Assembly: GCA_024405255.1 (NCBI GenBank)
Contig: JAKSOY010000092.1
Coordinates: 1 to 15,901, forward strand
Origin: Kiritimatiellia bacterium
GTDB taxonomy: Bacteria; Verrucomicrobiota; Kiritimatiellia; RFP12; UBA1067
Direction of reading: 5' to 3'
Length of the DNA stretch: 15,901 bases
Each line of letters starts with the position of its first letter. Position 1 is the stretch's first letter. Below the pieces are notes generated by a model. It was not told the origin of the DNA. It saw only the letters and a list, made by a program, of their open reading frames with translations, and ran no database searches. The translations under genes were made by a program, and so were the position numbers. Positions 1 through 7,116 of this stretch are shown here, piece after piece.

Positions 1-1475
1 CATTCGTAGACTCGCCACGGGGCGCGCGGGATCCGGCGGGCGAGCATTTCGGGCGTTCCTTGCGACCCGGCGGCGAAGTCCATCTTCACGGGGTCCCAGT
101 CGAGCGTCTTCTCGTGCAAATAGGTTGCGTTGACGAGCTGGCAGAGGATGCTCGAGCGTCCGCCGATCGCGGCATCCGTGATGGGACGCTTCCGCGTCGC
201 GATCGAATCGAGGAAGTTCTGCACATGGCCCGCACGATTGTACGGAATGAGGTCCGTCTTCCCGACGAGCAACTGCTTGCGCGCCGAAAGGACGCGCGCC
301 GCGAACGAGGTTTTCCCCGGGACGACCCTCTCGACAAGTCCACGCTTGAAGATTTCTCCCCTCCCCGCCGCAAGGTCGTCAAAACGCGACACGATTTCAG
401 GTAGCGCCTTCACTTCCGCACCGGTCCACAGACGGAAACGCCCGCGATTCACGAACAAGACGCCATCCGAGCCAAAGAACCAAAGGCCACCGTTCACAAA
501 CCAGCCGCCCGTCTTCTCCGTGAAGTGCGTAATGCGCACGCCATCCGCAAAGACGAGCTGCGCACCGACTTGGCGACGGCGCCCCAAGAGCGGATCGGCA
601 CTGCGCGCAGCCGTCGACACACATGCACGGATGGGGCCGCCGGCATCCTGTCCGAGCGCCCACTGCGCGATGTCGAGATGATGCGATCCCCAGTCGCCGA
701 TGCCGCCCGTTCCGAACCAGTCGTCGTACTTGCCAAAGGGAGGATAGCGTACGTGAACCCCGCGCGGCGACAGTTCATCCGAATACGGCACCAGCGGCGC
801 CGGACCGCACCACAGATCGAAGTCGACATCGGGGTTCGGACGCCCTTCCTGTGCTGCGTTCGCCGGATTGAACCACGTGCGGTGCGGCCAGGAAGGTCCG
901 CCGAATCCGCAATAGACCTCCGAGATGCGTCCAATCACCCCGTGACGCACGAGGTCGACGGCGGTCTGGAATTCGAGCATCGAGCGCTGCTGCGAGCCGC
1001 AGATGAGGATGCGTCCCGTCTCGCGTTCCGTCCGCATCAGAGCCTTCGCCTCGGCAATCGAATACGTGAGGGGCTTTTCGCAATAGACGTCCTTGCCTGC
1101 ACGCATCGCGAGGATGGACATCGTCGCATGCCAATGTTCAGGCGTGGCAATGAACACGGCGTCAATTGCAGGATTCGCGAGCAGTTCGCGGAAGTCCCGG
1201 TAACCGCGGCACGGCGTCTTGAAATTCAGTTCCGGATGTGCCTTGTAAAAGGCGTCAATCCGCTTTTGCGCATGCGCGAGACGCGTACGGTCGCAATCGC
1301 TGGCCGCGACGATGCGCAGCTCCCGACTCCAAAAGGCGTCGATCGTCTGGTAGAGACGGCGTCCACAGCCGATCACGCCGACCATCGGCAGGCGCGAAGG
1401 CGGATTCGCCCACGCGGAGGATGAGAGAAACAGCGGTACGCCCGCCAATGACTGAATGAATGTTCGACGTTTCAT
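1..1475 (-). CDS. Gfo/Idh/MocA family oxidoreductase with twin-arginine signal, 3' end at window edge
   Basis: Probable NAD(P)-dependent sugar or sugar-acid oxidoreductase exported in folded form. At least 491 residues are visible and the frame is still open at base 1; the next codon starts TG, so it could be the stop or a Trp/Cys. The N-terminus is KRRTFIQ plus a hydrophobic run ending SSSAWA, a typical Tat signal. The Rossmann motif GVIGCG is at residues 33-38, the family's EKP motif with its catalytic Lys is at 133-135, and the metal/substrate-side motif GDWGSHHLD is at 260-268. The start is fixed by GGAGGAG five bases before the ATG. It lies 47 nt downstream of rimO on the same strand and may be the last gene of that operon. 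Secreted members are numerous in Verrucomicrobia, Planctomycetes and relatives and mostly have unknown substrates; the substrate cannot be read here. Confidence 0.9.
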   Translation of the reverse strand, partial: MKRRTFIQSLAGVPLFLSSSAWANPPSRLPMVGVIGCGRRLYQTIDAFWSRELRIVAASDCDRTRLAHAQKRIDAFYKAHPELNFKTPCRGYRDFRELLANPAIDAVFIATPEHWHATMSILAMRAGKDVYCEKPLTYSIAEAKALMRTERETGRILICGSQQRSMLEFQTAVDLVRHGVIGRISEVYCGFGGPSWPHRTWFNPANAAQEGRPNPDVDFDLWCGPAPLVPYSDELSPRGVHVRYPPFGKYDDWFGTGGIGDWGSHHLDIAQWALGQDAGGPIRACVSTAARSADPLLGRRRQVGAQLVFADGVRITHFTEKTGGWFVNGGLWFFGSDGVLFVNRGRFRLWTGAEVKALPEIVSRFDDLAAGRGEIFKRGLVERVVPGKTSFAARVLSARKQLLVGKTDLIPYNRAGHVQNFLDSIATRKRPITDAAIGGRSSILCQLVNATYLHEKTLDWDPVKMDFAAGSQGTPEMLARRIPRAPWRVYE

Positions 1476-1522
1476 GACAACTCCTCCACTTGCGGTTGAT
1501 CCAACTTTTCGAATTGACGGTC

Positions 1523-2884
1523 CTAAATCGTCACGAAGGTCGCCTCGAAATCATATTCGCGAACCGCCGTGATCGTCACCTCGACAAAGGTTCCGACGGG
1601 CGGCAGGCGTTGACGTTTTTTCGGGACGAGGAAGACGACACCGTCGACTTCGGGCGCCTGGCTCGCCAGACGCGCCACTCCGTCTTCGACGACGAGCGCG
1701 CGCTGCGTCTGGCCGACGAAAGACTTCGCCTTGGCGTCCCACACGCGCCGCTGCGCCATCATCACCTTCTTTTGGCGCCGTTCCGCTTCCTTCTGCGGGG
1801 GACAGTCCGGCAGCTTTGCGGCGGCCGTCCCCTCTTCCGGCGAAAACGCGAAGGCGCCGAGATGGTCGAATTTCATCTGCTTGACATCTGCAAGAAGCTG
1901 CGCAAAGCTGTCGGGCGTCTCGCCCGGGAAGCCCGTCATCACCGTCGTGCGCAGCGTAACACCCGGTACGGCAGCCCTGAGGCGCGTCGCAGCTTCAAGC
2001 GTCGCCTTCACGGCGGTTCCGCGCCGCATCGCCTTCAAAATCGCGGGATCGGTGTGCTGCAGCGGCACGTCCACATACTTGACGGCATGCGGGGACGTGT
2101 TGAGCCACGCCAGATAGTCGTCCGTAATCTCGCTCGGATACGAGTAAAGCACGCGAATCCAGAAGTCGCCCTCGAGCTTGTCGAGTTTCTTCAGCAACGT
2201 CACCAGATTGACCTTCGACTTGAGGTCGACACCGTAGAGCATCGGGTCCTGCGCAATGATGTTGAGTTCCTTCACGCCGGACGCCAAAAGCGCCTTGGCC
2301 TCGTCGACGATCGCCTTCACGGGACGCGACCGATACTTGCCGCGGATTCCCGGAATCGCGCAATACGCACAGGCGTGCGCGCACCCTTCCGCGATCTTCA
2401 AGTAGGCAAAGGCCGGTCCGGTGAAGCGCAGTTCAGGCACGGGCGGATTGAACACGCGACACGGCATCGCCGCCTGCACATCGTAGACGATCTCATCCGT
2501 AGTCGCGAGCGCCTGCTGGACAATCGCCGCAATGCGGTCGAGCGAATCGATTCCCACCCAGGCGTCGACCGCCGGGAAGAGATCGATCAGTTTGTCGCCA
2601 TAGCGCTGGGGGAAGCAACCAGACACCACCACCGCGCGACACGCGCCCTTCGCCTTCAGTTCGCACGCGCGAAAGATTTCCATCGTCGCCTCTTCCCGTG
2701 CGGGTTCGATGAAGGCGCACGTGTTGACGAGAATCACATCGGCGGCATCGGCCCCCGGCGCAAGTTCAAACCCCGCATCGAGCAAATGGCCCGCCATCAC
2801 CTGCAAGTCGACGGCATTCTTCGCGCATCCGAGGGAGACCAGTCCGACTGTCGGCGCGGCGACCTTCTTTGTCGTTTTTTTCAT
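1523..2884 (-). CDS. rimO: Ribosomal protein S12 methylthiotransferase RimO
   Basis: Radical SAM enzyme that methylthiolates the conserved Asp of ribosomal protein S12 (beta-methylthio-aspartate). The 453 residues match the usual RimO length. The N-terminal UPF0004 domain has the three cluster cysteines C20 (in SLGCAKN), C56 (VNTCAF) and C90 (SGCFPQ). The radical SAM motif CAHACAYC uses C168, C172 and C175. The C-terminal part from about residue 390 is the TRAM domain, ending in EVTITAVREYDFEA. The SLGCAKN opening and overall pattern favour RimO over MiaB or MtaB. The ATG overlaps the TGA of the upstream MCE gene by four bases (ATGA), with GGAG upstream, so translation is probably coupled. 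It is a housekeeping gene sitting in a lipid-transport operon. Confidence 0.95.
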   Translation of the reverse strand: MKKTTKKVAAPTVGLVSLGCAKNAVDLQVMAGHLLDAGFELAPGADAADVILVNTCAFIEPAREEATMEIFRACELKAKGACRAVVVSGCFPQRYGDKLIDLFPAVDAWVGIDSLDRIAAIVQQALATTDEIVYDVQAAMPCRVFNPPVPELRFTGPAFAYLKIAEGCAHACAYCAIPGIRGKYRSRPVKAIVDEAKALLASGVKELNIIAQDPMLYGVDLKSKVNLVTLLKKLDKLEGDFWIRVLYSYPSEITDDYLAWLNTSPHAVKYVDVPLQHTDPAILKAMRRGTAVKATLEAATRLRAAVPGVTLRTTVMTGFPGETPDSFAQLLADVKQMKFDHLGAFAFSPEEGTAAAKLPDCPPQKEAERRQKKVMMAQRRVWDAKAKSFVGQTQRALVVEDGVARLASQAPEVDGVVFLVPKKRQRLPPVGTFVEVTITAVREYDFEATFVTI

Positions 2885-3663
2885 CGCTTCGTCTCCGGCA
2901 GCTCGCCAGGTGTATAGGACCGCAGGATGGACGACGGATTCGAGCGGATCTGGTCCGCGAAATCACGCAGGGAATTCGACGCATCGCGCACATTCTGGAC
3001 GATTTCGGAAATGCCGCCTTGTTCCGCCGTCAGCACCGCATTGAAATTCTCCAAGGACGTATTGGCGCTGCGCGCAATGGAGAGCAGATTACTGTAGGCC
3101 GCGCAGAAATCCATCTTGTTGAGCTGGTTCAGGATCTGCTTCGCCGAATCTTCCGCGCTCTGCAGAATCGACGGTGCCGGCGGAATGAGCGGATGATCCG
3201 GACGCCACGACGGCTTTTCCTCTTCCAGCTCGCCCTTCGGGAAGTTGAGCTCGATGCGGGAAAGTCCCGTCACGCCTGATGCGGACACCGTCGCGTGCAA
3301 TCCATGATGAATCATATCTTCGAGCACCTGGCGCGGCTTGCGCTGGGCGTTGATGTTGAACAGACGCGTATCGAACGCCATCTCCACATAGATGTTCTTG
3401 CGGTCCTCCTGATTCGCCCCGTCACCGTATTCAGCGCCGATGAACGAAATGCGTCGAACCGAACCAACGCGCACGCCGCGGAAGTTCACCGCGCTGCCGA
3501 TGTCAAGACCCGAGACGGGGTCGGAAAAGAAGGTTTCGCCGATGAACTCGTGCTGCTTGGATCCCATGCCGCCGAGATAGATCAGCGTCCCGGCGATCAA
3601 AGCCAGTCCCACGAGAATGAAAAAACCGATTTTAGCATAGCTCGCCTGAGCGGAATCGGACAT
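2881..3663 (-). CDS. mlaD: MCE/MlaD-family substrate-binding protein of a lipid ABC transporter
   Basis: 260-residue inner-membrane-anchored protein with a periplasmic MCE domain, the family that ferries phospholipids or other lipids across the envelope. One N-terminal transmembrane helix spans about residues 10-31 (IGFFILVGLALIAGTLIYLGG). The MCE domain follows at about 39-130, with the typical G-LDIGSAVNFRGVRVGSV core and SASGVTGLSRIEL. A helical tail after about 165 probably forms the coiled-coil part. An in-frame start at 3756 is open, but the ATG at 3663 is preceded by GGAGGAG and gives the clean membrane anchor, so I chose it. It begins one base after the ATPase stop and overlaps rimO at its own stop. 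Family assignment is firm; the substrate is unknown. Confidence 0.9.
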   Translation of the reverse strand: MSDSAQASYAKIGFFILVGLALIAGTLIYLGGMGSKQHEFIGETFFSDPVSGLDIGSAVNFRGVRVGSVRRISFIGAEYGDGANQEDRKNIYVEMAFDTRLFNINAQRKPRQVLEDMIHHGLHATVSASGVTGLSRIELNFPKGELEEEKPSWRPDHPLIPPAPSILQSAEDSAKQILNQLNKMDFCAAYSNLLSIARSANTSLENFNAVLTAEQGGISEIVQNVRDASNSLRDFADQIRSNPSSILRSYTPGELPETKR

Positions 3664-3664
3664 G

Positions 3665-4411
3665 TCAATCTCCTCCACGGTTGAAGAAACGGCGGACGAA
3701 CGGGTCCGCGGAACTCTCGCGCAACTCGGCAGGCTTGCCGAGCGCGACCATCGCATGCCGTGCGCGATCGAACATGGCGCAGCGGTCGGCGATTTTGAAA
3801 ATACTGGGCAGTTCGTGCGTCACCACCACGAACGTCACACCGCGCGTGTCGCGCAGACGCAGGATCAGATCGTCCAGCGCGGACGAAGTCAGCGGATCGA
3901 GTCCCGCGCTCGGTTCGTCCAGAAAGAGGATGGCGGGCTCCAGTGCCATCGCACGCGCAATGGCGGCGCGCTTCTTCATACCGCCCGAGAGATCGGCCGG
4001 CATTTTATCCGCCGCTTCTTTGAGTCCGACAAGTTCGAGCTGCATCAGCGCAAGCGTGCGACGCAGTTGAAACGGCAGGCGCGTGAACTCTTCGAGCGGC
4101 AGCATCACGTTTTCCAGTACGCTCATCGAGCCAAAGAGCGCACCGCTCTGGTACATCACGCCGATGCGACGAAGGATCTGCGGACGGTTCACCTCGTTCA
4201 TCACAAGGCCGTCGATCGTGATCTTGCCGGCTAGCGCGGGGTTGAGTCCAATCAAATGCTTCATCATCGTGGACTTCCCGCACCCCGACCCGCCCAGGAG
4301 GGCGAACACTTCGCCCTTCGCGATGTCGAAGTTCACATTCTGCAGCACCCGCACGCCGGGATAGCCGGCATCGAGATGCTCAACCGAAATGATGTTCTCC
4401 GACTCGCTCAT
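3665..4411 (-). CDS. mlaF: ABC transporter ATP-binding protein, MlaF-like
   Basis: Cytoplasmic ATPase subunit of a Mla/Ttg2-type lipid transporter, 248 residues. Visible motifs are Walker A GGSGCGKST (40-48), Q-loop Gln88 (MYQSGALF, typical of MlaF), ABC signature LSGGMKKR (141-148), Walker B ILFLDEP (161-167) and H-loop His199 (VTHE). LSGGMKKR and the MYQSGALFGSMSV stretch distinguish MlaF-type ATPases from most importers. It overlaps the upstream radical SAM gene by ATGA, has GGGAGG before its ATG, and ends one base before the MCE gene. The permease MlaE that normally lies between these two genes is missing, so the membrane subunit must be encoded elsewhere. Assignment rests on motifs and on the adjacent MCE gene. 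Confidence 0.93.
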   Translation of the reverse strand: MSESENIISVEHLDAGYPGVRVLQNVNFDIAKGEVFALLGGSGCGKSTMMKHLIGLNPALAGKITIDGLVMNEVNRPQILRRIGVMYQSGALFGSMSVLENVMLPLEEFTRLPFQLRRTLALMQLELVGLKEAADKMPADLSGGMKKRAAIARAMALEPAILFLDEPSAGLDPLTSSALDDLILRLRDTRGVTFVVVTHELPSIFKIADRCAMFDRARHAMVALGKPAELRESSADPFVRRFFNRGGD

Positions 4412-5868
4412 CGGCCTCCCTTGAAGTCGAGCAGGTGGCCGAGAATCGAACGGAGGCCCCGATAGTAGAAACCGAAATCAAAAAGCGTACGGAACGAGAA
4501 GAGACGACGCACGAGCGCTTCGGGCTGGAAGAATCCCGAATAGACGCGGCGCACGGCGGCCTTGATTTCCGCTTCGGAGACTTTCGGCGTCTTGGTGATC
4601 TGGCGGCGCATATCGTACTCGTTCCAATCGAGCGTTGTCAAACCGTCGGCCGCCTGCAGGTCGCGGAACAGCGGCGTACCGGGATAGGGAATCGTCATCG
4701 TGCACTGCAGGGTCGACGCCCAGCCCTTCGCCAGCATCCGGCGCGCAAGGCACACGGTGTTCTCGATTTCCTGCGGACCTTCCCAGGCGTGTCCGAACAT
4801 GAACGTGAGATGCACGTCGAGTCCGGCCTTGTGGGCCCATGCGGCGCCCTTTTCCACATCCTCGACTTTCAACGCCTTGACGAAGCGGTCAAGCGTTTCC
4901 TGGTTCGCCGACTCAACGCCGAACAGAACGAGACGGAATCCGGCGGCGCGCATCAGCTTGTAGTCGTCGAACGTGAGGCGCCCGAAGCGCATATTGCAGT
5001 CGATGCGCAGCTTCTTCTGATAGCCGCGCCTGATGATCTCGTGGCAGAACGTGCGCATCCACTCGCCCACAGGGAAGGAACCCGAATCATCCATGATCTC
5101 CTTCACGCCGTAGCGCGTGATGAGATCGCCGATTTCGTTCACGACGTCAATCGGATCGCGCGTGCGATAGGTTGGGTAGAGGGTCGTCCAGCTGCAGAAC
5201 GTGCATTTCGCGTGCCAGCAGTCGCGTCCCGACATCAAGTAGGTGCCGGGCGTCTTGCGGAAGTTGCCGTTCTTGTAGGCATAGAGCTTCCAGTGGCAGA
5301 GATCGCGGTCGATCCACGGCGTCGTCTTCAGATCGTGGTCGAGCTTGAAGCGTCCCGTATTGCCGCCGCGGTACCAAATACCGGATTCGAAACGGGACGG
5401 ATCGAAATCGCTTTCGACAAGGTTCTTCAGAAGGAAGTCCCAGTCGCCGCCCGTGAGGATGTAGTCGACAGGACACTTCTCCATTGATTCATCCGGTAGC
5501 GCCGTCACATGGTCGCCGACCAGCACGACCTTCGCCTGTACACCGTCGAGACCGGCCAGACGTCCGTTTTTGAAATCGTCAATCCATTGCCAGTGGCGTT
5601 TGACGACCGGCGTCTTCGTTTCCATCACGATGACATCGGGCGCGAACGCCGCGAGCTGCGCGTTGAATGTCTCCGGCGTCCACTCTTCGGCGATGCCGTC
5701 CAGCCAGGCGACATCGTGGCCGGCCAGCTTCAGCATCGTGGCCGCCGTTGCGGGCACAACGGGGAAGATGTAGGTCGGACGTGAAAACCATTGGAACTGC
5801 CGATTCTGTGAAAGAAGCGGCACGCCTTTATCGCTTGGCAGCGGCGGATAGCAGATGGCAATTTTCAT
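4408..5868 (-). CDS. B12-binding-type radical SAM protein with unusual Cx4CxxC cluster motif
   Basis: 486 residues. The N-terminal half (1 to about 160) looks like a cobalamin-binding-type Rossmann domain: MKIAICYPPLP, then LKLAGHDVAWLDG, PDVIVMETKTP and VDYILTGGDWDFL. No DxHxxG cobalamin-ligand motif is seen. The radical SAM core follows: C217, C222 and C225 in GRDCWHAKCTFC, then GVKEIMDDSGSFPVG (254-268), LRIDCNMRF (287-295) and LFGVES (315-320). The spacing Cx4CxxC differs from canonical Cx3CxxC. Enzymes of this broad class methylate or rearrange lipids, cofactors and natural products (BchE and HpnP/HpnJ are relatives in architecture); the substrate here is unknown. It heads an operon with MlaF/MlaD-type genes, so a lipid substrate is plausible. 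There is no Shine-Dalgarno before the ATG and a promoter -10 lies 7 nt upstream. Confidence 0.85.
   Translation of the reverse strand: MKIAICYPPLPSDKGVPLLSQNRQFQWFSRPTYIFPVVPATAATMLKLAGHDVAWLDGIAEEWTPETFNAQLAAFAPDVIVMETKTPVVKRHWQWIDDFKNGRLAGLDGVQAKVVLVGDHVTALPDESMEKCPVDYILTGGDWDFLLKNLVESDFDPSRFESGIWYRGGNTGRFKLDHDLKTTPWIDRDLCHWKLYAYKNGNFRKTPGTYLMSGRDCWHAKCTFCSWTTLYPTYRTRDPIDVVNEIGDLITRYGVKEIMDDSGSFPVGEWMRTFCHEIIRRGYQKKLRIDCNMRFGRLTFDDYKLMRAAGFRLVLFGVESANQETLDRFVKALKVEDVEKGAAWAHKAGLDVHLTFMFGHAWEGPQEIENTVCLARRMLAKGWASTLQCTMTIPYPGTPLFRDLQAADGLTTLDWNEYDMRRQITKTPKVSEAEIKAAVRRVYSGFFQPEALVRRLFSFRTLFDFGFYYRGLRSILGHLLDFKGGR
5194..5220 (-). other. Radical SAM cysteine motif with four residues between the first two cysteines
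   Basis: The codons here read CWHAKCTFC. The three cysteines should bind the 4Fe-4S cluster. Canonical radical SAM spacing is three residues between the first two; here it is four. Confidence 0.75.
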
Positions 5869-5875
5869 GGGGCTT

Positions 5876-5884
5876 ATTGTAGCA
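5876..5884 (-). promoter_or_regulatory. Extended -10 promoter for the radical SAM-mlaFD-rimO operon, probably leaderless
   Basis: The minus strand reads TGCTACAAT, an extended -10 with a near-consensus hexamer. Only seven bases (AAGCCCC) separate the hexamer from the ATG at 5868, so the transcript should start at or beside the start codon. No convincing -35 is visible 16-18 bp upstream. The missing Shine-Dalgarno agrees with leaderless translation. Confidence 0.6.
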
Positions 5885-5933
5885 AGAAAGTGTTAGGCGG
5901 AAATGAGACGATCTCCCGACCCAACACTTTCTT
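5884..5933. repeat. Perfect 11-bp inverted repeat at the operon promoter
   Basis: AAGAAAGTGTT (5884-5894) is the exact reverse complement of AACACTTTCTT (5923-5933), with a 28-nt spacer. One arm abuts the extended -10, where a bound repressor would block RNA polymerase. Read as RNA it could instead be a long-loop hairpin ending the upstream DUF481 transcript, but no T-run follows it. Operator is the better guess. Confidence 0.5.
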
Positions 5934-5942
5934 CGACTTGCA

Positions 5943-5973
5943 CGCGAAGAACGAACAGGATTCGTTCCACGCG
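5943..5973 (-). terminator. Stem-loop after the DUF481 gene, possible terminator
   Basis: GAACGAA (5949-5955) pairs with TTCGTTC (5961-5967) over a 5-nt loop. After a 2x2 internal mismatch, CGCG (5943-5946) pairs with CGCG (5970-5973). It lies about 30 nt beyond the DUF481 stop in the direction of transcription. The T-tract is weak (TTCTTC), so it may protect the 3' end rather than terminate. Confidence 0.45.
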
Positions 5974-6001
5974 TACGTGTCAAACCTTCAACTGCAGGTG
6001 A

Positions 6002-7021
6002 TTACCACTTGTAGCCGAGGCCGAGCATATAACGGAAGTCGCTCTTCTTCGTGTGAAGACCCGGGTTGGAGTTGTAGTCCCACTCGAACTTACCCATGAG
6101 CTGCCACGCCTTCGAGAGGTCATAGGTGAAGCCCGTATCCGTATCAAGCAGATAGCTGTTCGCCCAATCGCCCGTATCCGGCAGATATTCGAGGTTGTGG
6201 GTGAACGCAAGCTTGTCAGCCCACTTCGGCGCCCACGTGAGGTGATGGGCATAGCGGAACGCGCAACGGTCGTCATCCGCCTGATGCTCGTACTTCTCCT
6301 TGATGTACGTCAGACCGGCTTCCTGGTTGAAGCCCCACTTGCCGGTGGCATCGTGCTGATAGCCTTCCAGCCACTGGTAACCGAAACCGGGACCGACGCG
6401 GTAGCGATACATCAGGTTGTTGATGCCGTCACGCTCGTACTTGCCGTTCAGGTAGGAATAGACCTTCGTCACCCAGAAGTGGTCGTACTGCGCGGCGAGC
6501 TCGATACGGTCGTCCGTCTTCTTCTTGTTGTTACGGTCCGTACCGGTCTGCTCGAAGTAGTAGCCGCCATTGCCCGTCAGACGATCCTTCTCCCAGCGGC
6601 GGTTCACATCGGCGACCACCGCGACCTTCTCGCTGCGGGTGTTACCGCGCGCCATCGCCGCAGACGCATTCGCCGAACCGTGCCACGCTTCGGCCTCGGG
6701 ATTGACGGCCTTGACCTGCTTCATGTCGAGGGGCTTGCCGCCAAGCGTATAGGCACCGTTCTGCTTCGCCACGACACCCTCCTTGAGGGACTTGTCGTTG
6801 AACTGAACCGTCGCGGACTCCTTCGTCTGAATCGACGTAACCTTCTCTTCCTTGATCTTGAGCTCGCCGAGTTCGTCGTTCTTGAAGGTGATTTCGCCAC
6901 CGGTGATGCGGATGACCTCGCCCTCGAGACGGGACCCGCTCTTGAGAACGAGCGTATCGGCCGAAACGGCCCAAACACAGGACGCGGCAAGCAGAAGCGC
7001 CGCAGAAGTCTTAATTGTCAT
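6002..7021 (-). CDS. DUF481 (YdiY-like) outer-membrane beta-barrel protein
   Basis: 339 residues. A signal peptide (MTIKTSAALLLAASCVWAVSA) probably ends after residue 21. Residues 22-105 form a small beta-rich region (DTLVLKSGSRLEGEVIRITGG, then IKEEKVTSIQTKE) common in front of this family. The barrel runs from about 112 to the end: SANASAAMARGNTRSEKVAV is the DUF481 opening, strands alternate aromatic and polar residues, and the protein ends GLGYKW with the terminal aromatic typical of outer-membrane barrels. The frame is open up to 7066, but the ATG at 7021 gives a proper signal peptide, so I use it. The function is unknown; relatives are described as salt-induced outer-membrane proteins. 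It is a single gene divergent from the decarboxylase and shares its promoter region. Confidence 0.88.
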   Translation of the reverse strand: MTIKTSAALLLAASCVWAVSADTLVLKSGSRLEGEVIRITGGEITFKNDELGELKIKEEKVTSIQTKESATVQFNDKSLKEGVVAKQNGAYTLGGKPLDMKQVKAVNPEAEAWHGSANASAAMARGNTRSEKVAVVADVNRRWEKDRLTGNGGYYFEQTGTDRNNKKKTDDRIELAAQYDHFWVTKVYSYLNGKYERDGINNLMYRYRVGPGFGYQWLEGYQHDATGKWGFNQEAGLTYIKEKYEHQADDDRCAFRYAHHLTWAPKWADKLAFTHNLEYLPDTGDWANSYLLDTDTGFTYDLSKAWQLMGKFEWDYNSNPGLHTKKSDFRYMLGLGYKW

Positions 7022-7056
7022 GTTGCCTAAAACCTTTCTTGGTTGGTAATGGTGAT

Positions 7057-7065
7057 AGTATACCA
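7057..7065 (-). promoter_or_regulatory. Extended -10 promoter for the DUF481 gene
   Basis: The minus strand reads TGGTATACT, leaving a leader of about 29 nt before the ATG at 7021. The would-be -35, 17 bp upstream, is TACCAC, which overlaps the opposite promoter's -10 region. Confidence 0.6.
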
Positions 7066-7087
7066 CACATCACCGAGTTGTGGTATA
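7059..7087. promoter_or_regulatory. Perfect 9-bp inverted repeat joining two divergent promoters
   Basis: TATACCACA (7059-7067) and TGTGGTATA (7079-7087) are exact reverse complements around an 11-bp centre. Each arm supplies the extended -10 of one promoter and lies at the -35 position of the other, so the two promoters overlap and polymerases should compete. It may also be an operator. Confidence 0.6.
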
Positions 7088-7089
7088 AT
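7081..7089 (+). promoter_or_regulatory. Extended -10 promoter for the UDP-glucuronate decarboxylase gene
   Basis: TGGTATAAT is a consensus extended -10. Transcription should start near 7096, giving a leader of about 20 nt that holds AAGGA at 7102-7106, ten bases before the ATG. Confidence 0.7.
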
Positions 7090-7116
7090 AAAGACATCTG
7101 AAAGGAAAAAATTACG

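Noticed and set aside
525..1424. A 299-codon plus-strand frame over the Gfo/Idh/MocA gene
   Set aside because: Arg-rich shadow without motifs; the minus frame shows a Tat signal, Rossmann motif and EKP motif.
1490..2917. A 475-codon plus-strand frame over rimO
   Set aside because: Arg/His-rich antisense shadow; rimO carries all six cluster cysteines on the minus strand.
4435..5487. A 350-codon plus-strand frame over the radical SAM gene
   Set aside because: No recognisable domains and composition typical of an antisense shadow.
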